From Desulfobacula sp. (GTDB lineage Bacteria > Desulfobacterota > Desulfobacteria > Desulfobacterales > Desulfobacteraceae): a stretch of 14,657 bases of DNA. Where the stretch lies: positions 1 through 14,657 of the forward strand of contig JAGLNZ010000006.1 in the NCBI GenBank assembly GCA_023139225.1, read 5' to 3'. The position numbers and the translations under genes were made by a program. Numbering within the stretch: position 1 is the first letter of the stretch; each line of letters starts with the position of its first letter. The notes under the pieces are model-generated. The model had not been told where the DNA came from. It ran no database searches and saw nothing but the letters and a program-made list of their open reading frames with translations. Below, one piece after another: positions 9,296 to 14,657 of the stretch.

Positions 9296-9300
9296 TCCTT
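9296..9300 (-). promoter_or_regulatory. Shine-Dalgarno sequence mismatched to the TTG start
   Basis: AAGGA (9300-9296) lies just after the stop of the HDOD gene. It is 24 nt from the TTG at 9271, too far for normal initiation, but 6 nt from an in-frame ATT at 9289 and 9 nt from an ATT at 9286. The ATG at 9276 is out of frame. The frame is closed upstream by a TGA at 9304-9302. Confidence 0.45.
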
Positions 9301-9306
9301 TTCACC

Positions 9307-10503
9307 TTACTTTATTCGAAGATAATCCCGCCACAGGGGTATTTTATCCAGCAACCCGATATTTTCCATATATTTTGTATCAAGACCATTGAGTTTTTCC
9401 CATCCTCCGGGCTGGAGCTGTTCATGATGCTCCATCAGTTCCGCCACATGCACCAGTCCGCAAAGTTCAAATTCTCTGGTATTGATTTTTGCAGGATTAT
9501 GATGAAACGCAATGCCTTCAATAATATTTTCCGGTAATCCCCAGAGTCCTAAAAGATATGCGCCTACCTCACCATGGGTCACACCGAAAATTTGACTTTC
9601 CGCCTTAAAAACAGGCATTTTTTTTTGCCGAACCACTTCCAGAACACCTTTATATTCATCAGGATAGTGTTCAACCAAAATCAGTTTTCCCAAATCATGA
9701 AGACTTGAAGCTATCATGGCATTATCTGTTTTTTCCTTATCCATTTTTTCCAGTTTGGCTATTTTTTTGGCAATCACCCCGGTTTTGACACAATGGTCAT
9801 GAATTTTATCAACCGAAATAATAGATAATGCACTTTTGCTGAACCTGGAAAACACTTCAATCCCCAGGACAAGGGTTTTCACTATATCGATACCCAACAG
9901 GACAACGGCTTCCTGTACATTTGATATGTGCCTGGGCATTCCAAAAAATGATGAATTCACCAGTTGAAGCACTTTAGCTGTCATTCCCATATCTTTTGCA
10001 ATAATCTCACCCACACTTGCAGCAGAGGCATCGGATGATTGCAGTTCACTAATAATCTTTGCATACAAAGAAGGGATACTGGGCATGGTCTCTATGCCGC
10101 CCAGCAACTGCTGTAATGCTTTTTTATTTAAAAGATCACGCAAAGAACAGGATCGGGTTATGGTTGTGACAAGAATTTGCTTTTCACAAGGTTTGGAAAG
10201 GTATTGGTGAGCTGATTTTACCGATTTCATAATCATTTCCCGGTCAGAATGGCCTGAAAGAATAATTCTCACCATCAAGGGATATTTTTCCTGAACAATT
10301 TTCAAAAGCCTTGCCCCATCCATCTCGGGCATGCGCATATCTGAAACAATGACATCAAATGATTGCTTTTCAAGTAAGTTCAGCGCATTGCTCCCGCCCT
10401 GGGAAAATACCATATCCCAATACTTTCTCATGGGCCTTAGGCTTCTTTGAAGTCCCTTTAAAATATTGGGTTCATCATCAACAAATAAAATTTGTCTTTT
10501 CAT
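9307..10503 (-). CDS. Response regulator with HDOD output, REC-HDOD
   Basis: A 398-residue cytoplasmic protein counted from the ATG at 10503. The receiver (3-118) has D9/D10, phospho-Asp D55 (VSDMRMPEMDG), S83 and K104 and looks fully active. The HDOD domain (about 135-330) starts with the family's MPSIPSLYAKI and NSSFFG segments and contains a retained HDLGK motif (His269-Asp270) and AFHH near 333-336. HDOD proteins are HD-superfamily relatives that usually lack phosphodiesterase activity and act through protein partners; in several bacteria they influence motility, stress responses or signalling. This is the only recognisable output domain in the six-gene cluster. The ATG start is preferred over a TTG at 10518 because GAGGA lies 8 nt before it and the receiver begins right after. 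The gap from the upstream kinase stop is 17 nt. Confidence 0.91.
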   Translation of the reverse strand: MKRQILFVDDEPNILKGLQRSLRPMRKYWDMVFSQGGSNALNLLEKQSFDVIVSDMRMPEMDGARLLKIVQEKYPLMVRIILSGHSDREMIMKSVKSAHQYLSKPCEKQILVTTITRSCSLRDLLNKKALQQLLGGIETMPSIPSLYAKIISELQSSDASAASVGEIIAKDMGMTAKVLQLVNSSFFGMPRHISNVQEAVVLLGIDIVKTLVLGIEVFSRFSKSALSIISVDKIHDHCVKTGVIAKKIAKLEKMDKEKTDNAMIASSLHDLGKLILVEHYPDEYKGVLEVVRQKKMPVFKAESQIFGVTHGEVGAYLLGLWGLPENIIEGIAFHHNPAKINTREFELCGLVHVAELMEHHEQLQPGGWEKLNGLDTKYMENIGLLDKIPLWRDYLRIK

Positions 10504-10520
10504 ATTCTCATTCCTCAAGG

Positions 10521-12161
10521 TTAATTTGCTTTGGGAAGGCTTATCGTAAATGTTGTTCCTTTTCCGGACCGGGTATGAAACTTAATTTTACCTTTATGCT
10601 TATCAACGATAACGCAATGGGAAATTGCCAGGCCCTGGCCGGTTCCTTTCCCGACCTTTTTGGTTGTAAAAAACGGATCAAATATTTTATTTTGTGCCTC
10701 TTTGGGAATTCCCGCGCCGGTATCTGTGATTAAAATCTGTATTTCATCGTTCTTGTTTTTTGTCTGAATGGTAATCCTGCCCTTTCCTTCAGTATGATCG
10801 CCCAGGACATCGGCAATGGCATGACTTGCATTAATGATCATATTTAACAGCACCTGGTTGATTTCACCCGGATTGCAGGGAACCCTCGGCAATTCGTCAT
10901 CAAAATCACAAATAAGGTCTGAAACATATTTCCATTCATTTTTAGCTACGGTTACCGTATTTTCAATGGACTGATGAATATCAGTCATTACCCGTTCCTC
11001 ACCACCCGGGTGGGAAAACTCTTTCATGGATTTAACGATTTTACTGACTCGTTCAACCCCTTCAAGGGATTGCGAAATAGCCAGAGGAACTTCGCCGGCC
11101 AGAAATTCCAGGTCAGCATCCTTGATCATGGATTCCATATCTTTAATTAACTGCTTATCAATCTTTCCCTTTCTTGCGGCTTCCAGAAGATCTTTAAAAT
11201 TATCTATAACCCCGTTCAAATCTTCAAATGCATCCTTAACAAAATTCGTATTGTCACCAACATACTGAATCGGGGTATTGATCTCATGGGCAATGCCTGC
11301 TGCAAGCTGTCCTATGGATTCAAGCTTCTGGGCCTGGGAAAGTTCAGCTTCAAGCATCTTTCGCTCGGTAATATCGACAATGGTTCCTTCTATTCCCAGC
11401 AGTGTTCCGTCATGGTCTTTTCTAAAATGCGCATTAACAAGAATAGGAGCAGGGCTGCCATCCTTTCGCTTCATTTTCACTTCATAGGCTGATACTGCCC
11501 CGTGTTTATTGATTTGTTCAAGCAATTCATCCCGGTCGTCAGGATTCTGATAAAAACGGGTCATCTCAAGCCCGTCTATCTCTTCAAAAGAATTGTAACC
11601 CATTATTTTGACTGCAACCGGATTGGCCATGATGATTTTACCATCCATACCTGCCCTGTAGAACCCTTCCTGGATATTGTCAAAAATAGACCTGAATTGT
11701 TCTTCGCTCTTTTCAAGCTCTGATGTTGTCTGTTCAAGATGCTTTATTTTTTCCTCAAGCTCTATTTGCTGTTCCCTGATTATTTTTTGATATTCCCAAA
11801 TTTTTAATGCATTGGCGATACTGATTCTAAGCTGGCTGGGTTTTACAGGCTTGACAAGATAGCTGAAAGCACCATTTTCTATGGCCTGTTCACTTGTCTT
11901 TAAGTCATCACTGGCTGATAGCATGATCACAATAATGTTTTCGTATGTTTCAATGATAAATTTTGTCAGATCAAGTCCGGATTCTCCCGGAAGACCGATA
12001 TCGCATAACACAATTTCAACCTTATTTGATTTAAGACATTTCCTTGCTATGGATGCATCACTTGCTTGAAAAATCTTATACTGCTCAATCTTCTCAAGCA
12101 TTTTCCGGGTAAGTTTCATCTGAACCGGATTGTCTTCAACTATTAAAATTCTATAGGTCAT
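10521..12161 (-). CDS. REC-PAS-HK: histidine kinase with N-terminal receiver, first gene of the cluster
   Basis: A 546-residue soluble protein counted from the ATG at 12161. The receiver (2-120) has E9/D10, phospho-Asp D54, S82 and K104. A coiled coil (about 120-155) leads to a PAS domain (155-268), then the H-box [10 protein letters not shown] (His292), N-box Asn444, DTGAGI at about 480-485 and GKGTGQGLA at about 505-513. His292 and Asn444 are about 152 residues apart, the same enlarged dimerisation region as in the REC-HK at 5691-6959, so the two are paralogues. An in-frame ATG at 12194 would add 11 residues but has no SD, whereas GGAAG lies 9 nt before 12161 and the receiver begins there. 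It is the first gene after a candidate promoter, with a leader of about 70 nt, followed directly by the REC-HDOD gene. Role: probably a relay kinase controlled through its own receiver. Confidence 0.91.
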   Translation of the reverse strand: MTYRILIVEDNPVQMKLTRKMLEKIEQYKIFQASDASIARKCLKSNKVEIVLCDIGLPGESGLDLTKFIIETYENIIVIMLSASDDLKTSEQAIENGAFSYLVKPVKPSQLRISIANALKIWEYQKIIREQQIELEEKIKHLEQTTSELEKSEEQFRSIFDNIQEGFYRAGMDGKIIMANPVAVKIMGYNSFEEIDGLEMTRFYQNPDDRDELLEQINKHGAVSAYEVKMKRKDGSPAPILVNAHFRKDHDGTLLGIEGTIVDITERKMLEAELSQAQKLESIGQLAAGIAHEINTPIQYVGDNTNFVKDAFEDLNGVIDNFKDLLEAARKGKIDKQLIKDMESMIKDADLEFLAGEVPLAISQSLEGVERVSKIVKSMKEFSHPGGEERVMTDIHQSIENTVTVAKNEWKYVSDLICDFDDELPRVPCNPGEINQVLLNMIINASHAIADVLGDHTEGKGRITIQTKNKNDEIQILITDTGAGIPKEAQNKIFDPFFTTKKVGKGTGQGLAISHCVIVDKHKGKIKFHTRSGKGTTFTISLPKAN

Positions 12162-12216
12162 GGCAGAGAACTTCCAATACCTTAAGCTTTTCATCTATAA
12201 AATAATTTTGAACGCT

Positions 12217-12244
12217 TTGACGAATAATATAAATTCAGTATAAA
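12217..12244 (+). promoter_or_regulatory. Candidate sigma70 promoter facing the hydrolase gene (antisense)
   Basis: TTGACG (12217-12222) and TATAAA (12239-12244) are 16 nt apart on the plus strand, five of six matches each to the consensus. Transcription would begin near 12251 and run antisense into the 3' end of the hydrolase gene. The -10 overlaps the -10 of the minus-strand promoter. The spacer is AT-rich, so chance is a real alternative. Confidence 0.3.
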
Positions 12245-12265
12245 AAAAACTCTCTTGATATTCAA
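12237..12265 (-). promoter_or_regulatory. Candidate sigma70 promoter of the six-gene signalling operon
   Basis: On the minus strand TTGAAT (12265-12260) is followed after exactly 17 nt by TATACT (12242-12237), four and five of six consensus matches. Transcription would start near 12230, about 70 nt before the ATG of the first kinase gene. The -35 lies in the stop codon region of the hydrolase gene, and the promoter overlaps the hairpin and T-tract called as its terminator. Confidence 0.45.
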
Positions 12266-12268
12266 GAA
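12242..12268 (-). terminator. Candidate rho-independent terminator after the hydrolase gene
   Basis: On the minus strand TCTTGA (12267-12262) and TCAAGA (12258-12253) form a six-pair stem, seven with a T-G wobble, with the loop ATA. After GAG comes a run of eight T (12249-12242). The hairpin includes the hydrolase stop codon. The stem is AT-rich, so termination may be partial and allow read-through into the kinase operon. Confidence 0.5.
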
Positions 12269-13029
12269 CTATTCTCAATCCACCTTTCCACATAGTCGGC
12301 AACCTCTTCCCAGTTTTCCTCACCAATCAACCAGTGGGAATGGTTCTCAAATTCTTTGAATATTGCAACGTGATGATATTTAGCAGCAATTTTTCTGACA
12401 ATAAACGCAGGGACAATCCTGTCTTTTGAAGCGGTAACAATCAACATCGAGCTGGTGATTTTTGTTTCATCCACCCTTGATGCCTTATTGGGATCCAAAG
12501 GCCAGAGACCAATCTCAGAAGCCGCCTGACCAGACTCGTAAACCAGTTTTTGATATTCTTTTTTTTGCTCGGATTCCGGCAAATGATGCAAAAAAGCCCA
12601 GACAGCTCTTTCAAAGGGTATCCTGTGGGCTTTTTTCCAAAATCCCCATTGGGAAAACATGCTTAAAAAACATTTAAACACCGACCATGAAATAGCATGA
12701 ATCCCGGCAGGGGGTGCAGGGGTTAAGAGCACTGATTTTTCGGCAAGGCCTTTTGCCGTCAGCATCTGAACAAGAAGCCCCCCCATGGAATGTCCCATAA
12801 GAATCGGCTTTTTTTCAAACTTTTGAATATATGCTTCAAGGTCTTCAACATAATCCAAAAGACTTGTGGTTCCCAACTCTTTTGGAACAGGATCCAACGG
12901 ATCAATATCATGATGCCTTAATACCGGGACATGGCAGGTATATCCCTTGTCTTCAAAATAGGATTTAAAAAATGTCCAGCACCAGCTGCCGCCCCACATG
13001 CCATGCACCATTACAATATCATTTGTCAT
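12262..13029 (-). CDS. Alpha/beta-hydrolase fold protein
   Basis: A 255-residue soluble hydrolase of the alpha/beta-fold (lysophospholipase/esterase-like) group, of typical length. The oxyanion-hole motif HGMWGG (9-14) comes first. The nucleophile elbow GHSMGG places Ser81 as the catalytic serine, with Asp203 in ASKDRIVP as the likely acid and His232, or His230, in ENHSHWLIGE as the base. A helical cap lies at about 105-185 and is rich in Trp and Phe, suggesting a hydrophobic acyl or ester substrate. There is no signal peptide or lipobox. Substrate and pathway cannot be told from sequence; family members include esterases, lipases, thioesterases and C-C hydrolases. It is the last gene of the PHP, flavoprotein and hydrolase unit, with AGGTG 4 nt before its ATG. 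Confidence 0.9.
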   Translation of the reverse strand: MTNDIVMVHGMWGGSWCWTFFKSYFEDKGYTCHVPVLRHHDIDPLDPVPKELGTTSLLDYVEDLEAYIQKFEKKPILMGHSMGGLLVQMLTAKGLAEKSVLLTPAPPAGIHAISWSVFKCFLSMFSQWGFWKKAHRIPFERAVWAFLHHLPESEQKKEYQKLVYESGQAASEIGLWPLDPNKASRVDETKITSSMLIVTASKDRIVPAFIVRKIAAKYHHVAIFKEFENHSHWLIGEENWEEVADYVERWIENSS

Positions 13030-13062
13030 TTATCACCTGCTGTTTCAGTGTCAGGCACTATT

Positions 13063-13515
13063 TTAAGATTGTTTTCCTGTCATCTTATCTATCAAAACTT
13101 TTATCACAATCGTTTTTTCAAGCATCTCATCCGGAAACTCAAATATCCTGTCTGAATACTGTGACATAATAATAGTTAAGCCTTTTATCTTTTCTTCCAA
13201 ACTATCCAGCAATAGTGCATTGCCTGACCCGATAACACTTTTATATTCAGCTCCCCATTTACAGGCTGTTTTTGCCTTTTTAAACTTGATGAGTTGATCA
13301 AATTCAAAACAGACATTGGGATTTTTTTTTATCAAATCAATCTTTTGCCCCTGCTTTGCACTATGGAAAAAAAGAGTTTTATTCTTATACCCAAAATTCA
13401 TCGGAACAATATAAGGCTTGTCGCCGTCCACCATTGCCAGACGGCAGACATTGCTTTGCCGTATAATTTTTTCTATCTGATTTTGGTCTGTAATTTCTTT
13501 TTCTTTTCTTCTCAT
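13063..13515 (-). CDS. FMN-binding PPOX-fold flavoprotein, NimA-like
   Basis: A 150-residue split-barrel flavoprotein of the pyridoxamine 5'-phosphate oxidase-related group that includes NimA (5-nitroimidazole nitroreductase). Supporting signs are the N-terminal MRRKEKEIT and helix, the strand pair CRLAMVDGDKPYIVPMNFGY (24-43), the FFHSAKQGQK segment (49-58) where FMN phosphate usually binds, NVCFEFD (67-73), and the late block KTACKWGAEYKSVIGSG (82-98). Members are small cytoplasmic oxidoreductases; some reduce nitroimidazoles, but most have no known substrate, so a resistance role should not be assumed. Its ATG overlaps the stop of the PHP gene (ATGA), with AAGGAG 7 nt before it, indicating translational coupling. 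Confidence 0.9.
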   Translation of the reverse strand: MRRKEKEITDQNQIEKIIRQSNVCRLAMVDGDKPYIVPMNFGYKNKTLFFHSAKQGQKIDLIKKNPNVCFEFDQLIKFKKAKTACKWGAEYKSVIGSGNALLLDSLEEKIKGLTIIMSQYSDRIFEFPDEMLEKTIVIKVLIDKMTGKQS

Positions 13516-14420
13516 GCCAATGCTCCTTGAAATAATCTGAATTCTGATTGAGATAGGCCTCTCACTCCTGTTGGGCGCTCAATTCCATCATGGCAATCTG
13601 ATCCGCCGGTTATTAAAAGATGATATTTTTTTGCCCAGGATTTCATCAATTCCTGATGTTCTTTTGTATGACCGGGATAATAGACTTCCAATCCTTGAAT
13701 ACCCGCTTCAATAAATTCCGGCAGAATTCTTTTAACAATTTCAAGGGACGGCAAAACTTCCTTATAATGCCCTTTGCCCGGAAAAGATCCGGCTGCCGGA
13801 TGGGCCAGGACTGCAACAATTTTATTTTCCCGGATAAAATCAATCACTTCTTCTAATTTAATCCCCGAAGGCAGATAGGCTATGCTGTCATTTCCAATGA
13901 TTGAATTAACGGTATCACCATCTGTAATTCCAAAGTATTGCTTTAATGCAATGGCAAAGTGACGCCTTGTGGCATTATCACTTAATGAAGCGATATCTTC
14001 AAATTTTAAATCCCTTTTTAATAAAGCCTTTTTCCTGCCGGGTCCGAAGATTTTATTGATTTCATCAACCCTTGCCCTTACCAGTTTTTCTCCCCTTCCC
14101 CGGGCCAGAATTGTTGTAAATCCTTGCACAAAATCATCGTCCAAGAGCCTTGCGGCTTTAAAATAGCACAACAGATGAAGTGTTCCCGTAAAATAAGGCC
14201 GCTTAAACCGAATGGAGACTTCAACACCCGTAATCACCTCAATATTGTATTTTTTCCCTGCTGCCACTGCATTTTTCAACCCGTTTAATGTATCATGGTC
14301 AGTGATACCAATTGCCTTTATCCCAAGTGTTCTTGCCTGTTCAACGATCTGATCAGGTGTAAAATCGCCATCAGATGCCGTGGTATGATTGTGTAAATCC
14401 GCAAATATCTCTTGATCCAT
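13512..14420 (-). CDS. PHP-domain metal-dependent phosphoesterase, TrpH/RnmV-like
   Basis: A 302-residue PHP-family phosphoesterase, close in length to E. coli YciV (TrpH/RnmV). The expected metal-site residues are present: ADLHNHT (His10, His12), SDG (Asp17), TDHDTL (His42), GVEVS (Glu67), LHLL (His82), RRHF (His154), LAHP (His207) and GGSDCH (Asp275, His277). Known relatives hydrolyse 3',5'-nucleoside bisphosphates such as pAp, which arises in sulfate assimilation, or trim RNA 5' ends as RNase AM; either reaction is possible. The protein is cytoplasmic. It is the first gene of its unit, with AAGGA 5 nt before the ATG and an AT-rich upstream region carrying operator-like repeats. Confidence 0.92.
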   Translation of the reverse strand: MDQEIFADLHNHTTASDGDFTPDQIVEQARTLGIKAIGITDHDTLNGLKNAVAAGKKYNIEVITGVEVSIRFKRPYFTGTLHLLCYFKAARLLDDDFVQGFTTILARGRGEKLVRARVDEINKIFGPGRKKALLKRDLKFEDIASLSDNATRRHFAIALKQYFGITDGDTVNSIIGNDSIAYLPSGIKLEEVIDFIRENKIVAVLAHPAAGSFPGKGHYKEVLPSLEIVKRILPEFIEAGIQGLEVYYPGHTKEHQELMKSWAKKYHLLITGGSDCHDGIERPTGVRGLSQSEFRLFQGALA

Positions 14421-14465
14421 ACTTTTCCTTACATTTGACCGATCTTAATTTATTTAACTATATAC

Positions 14466-14489
14466 CTGGTTTTTATACTGGTTATTATA
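14466..14489. repeat. Tandem 12-bp direct repeat in the divergent intergenic region
   Basis: CTGGTTTTTATA (14466-14477) is followed with no gap by CTGGTTATTATA (14478-14489), 11 of 12 bases identical. On the minus strand the second copy contains TATAAT and the first TATAAA, so each unit also carries a potential -10 for the PHP operon. No convincing -35 was found at the right distance. Confidence 0.6.
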
Positions 14490-14494
14490 AAAAC
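14469..14494. promoter_or_regulatory. Inverted repeat, possible operator
   Basis: GTTTTTATA (14469-14477) and TATAAAAAC (14486-14494) are perfect 9-bp inverted arms around an 8-nt spacer. They overlap the tandem 12-bp repeat and lie about 50 nt upstream of the PHP start and about 110 nt upstream of the divergent gene. The symmetry suits a dimeric regulator. There is no T-tract after it on either strand that would make it a terminator. Confidence 0.4.
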
Positions 14495-14606
14495 ACAATC
14501 TAACTTTTTTTCCAAAAAAAATAAGATAATATTTGAATTTTGCAAATTTAATGGTAGAAGGGAAAAATACTCTTTTAATAATATTAATTTGGAGACAGTG
14601 ATTAAA

Positions 14607-14657
14607 ATGCTTAAAACCGGTAAAGATATAGACATTATTGATGAACTTGGAAAAGTG
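14607..14657 (+). CDS. Start of an unidentified divergent gene (partial)
   Basis: The plus-strand frame from the ATG at 14607 reads MLKTGKDIDIIDELGKV and stays open to the window edge. GGAGA (14591-14595) lies 11 nt before it; an in-frame GTG at 14598 is too close to that SD. Seventeen residues do not identify a family. Its orientation makes the intergenic region with the PHP gene divergent, so the repeats there could serve both genes. Confidence 0.5.
   Translation, partial: MLKTGKDIDIIDELGKV

Noticed and set aside
10503..10518. TTG start at 10518 for the REC-HDOD gene
   Set aside because: It would sit two bases from the preceding stop without a spaced SD; the ATG at 10503 has GAGGA 8 nt upstream and begins directly at the receiver.
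5830..10690. Identical 23-base tract in the REC-HK gene (near 5830) and the REC-PAS-HK gene (near 10666), 17 bases of it also in the SBP kinase (near 3668)
   Set aside because: It encodes the conserved F-box IFDPFFTT with the same codon choice, so shared ancestry and protein constraint explain it; not a mobile or recombination repeat.
12161..12194. ATG at 12194 as the start of the first kinase gene
   Set aside because: No SD precedes it and the extra 11 residues are not part of the receiver; the ATG at 12161 has GGAAG at good spacing.
14450..14635. 61-codon minus-strand open frame upstream of the PHP gene
   Set aside because: It runs through the AT-rich divergent promoter region and the start of the right-hand gene; the sequence is low-complexity Leu/Ile/Lys with no SD.
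1..14657. tRNA, rRNA, CRISPR array, insertion sequence or att site
   Set aside because: The window is almost fully coding; no repeat-spacer pattern, transposase, terminal inverted repeats or tRNA-like fold was seen in the short gaps.

Overview
The window is an AT-rich, densely coded stretch of bacterial chromosome in which nearly every gene lies on the minus strand, so the reading order is right to left. The protein style (many soluble multidomain PAS/receiver/histidine-kinase proteins, HAHNFNN- and HEINNP-type kinases, a REC-HDOD regulator, a Cys-rich PAS domain) suggests a Desulfobacterota (delta-proteobacterial) sulfate reducer, perhaps a Desulfobacterales member. That is inference from family resemblance; no rRNA or marker gene is present.

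Right part (about 12.26-14.42 kb, minus): a compact three-gene unit. A PHP-domain phosphoesterase (TrpH/RnmV-like) overlaps by four bases (ATGA) a small FMN-binding NimA/PPOX-like flavoprotein, followed after 33 nt by an alpha/beta hydrolase. Its upstream region (14421-14606) is divergent with the start of an unidentified plus-strand gene that runs off the right edge. That region holds a tandem 12-bp repeat and a 9-bp inverted repeat that look like an operator.

Left and central part (about 0.2-12.16 kb, minus): six consecutive signal-transduction genes. In transcription order they are REC-PAS-HK; REC-HDOD; PAS-HK-REC-pseudoREC-HPt; REC-HK; periplasmic SBP-TM-PAS-HK-REC; and PAS-PAS-PAS-HK-REC-REC. 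Spacings are short (ATGA overlap up to about 88 nt), so they are probably one transcription unit. A sigma70-like promoter (TTGAAT-17-TATACT) fits just upstream, embedded in the likely terminator of the hydrolase gene. The unit encodes five kinases, eight receiver domains (one clearly degenerate), one HPt domain and one recognisable output domain, HDOD. No DNA-binding or GGDEF/EAL output is encoded.

How they may work together: the SBP kinase is the only protein with a periplasmic sensor; the other kinases are cytoplasmic. Two kinases carry N-terminal receivers, so they can be inputs to further kinases. The two BarA-like hybrid kinases are paralogues with complementary parts: one has an intact second receiver but no HPt, the other has an HPt but a second receiver with Glu at the phospho-site. 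A branched phosphorelay passing through the shared HPt and ending on the REC-HDOD protein is the most economical reading, but it is a hypothesis. The left edge (1-42) may hold the last codons of a convergent plus-strand gene. No RNA gene, CRISPR array, insertion sequence or gene-free stretch over 300 nt was seen.
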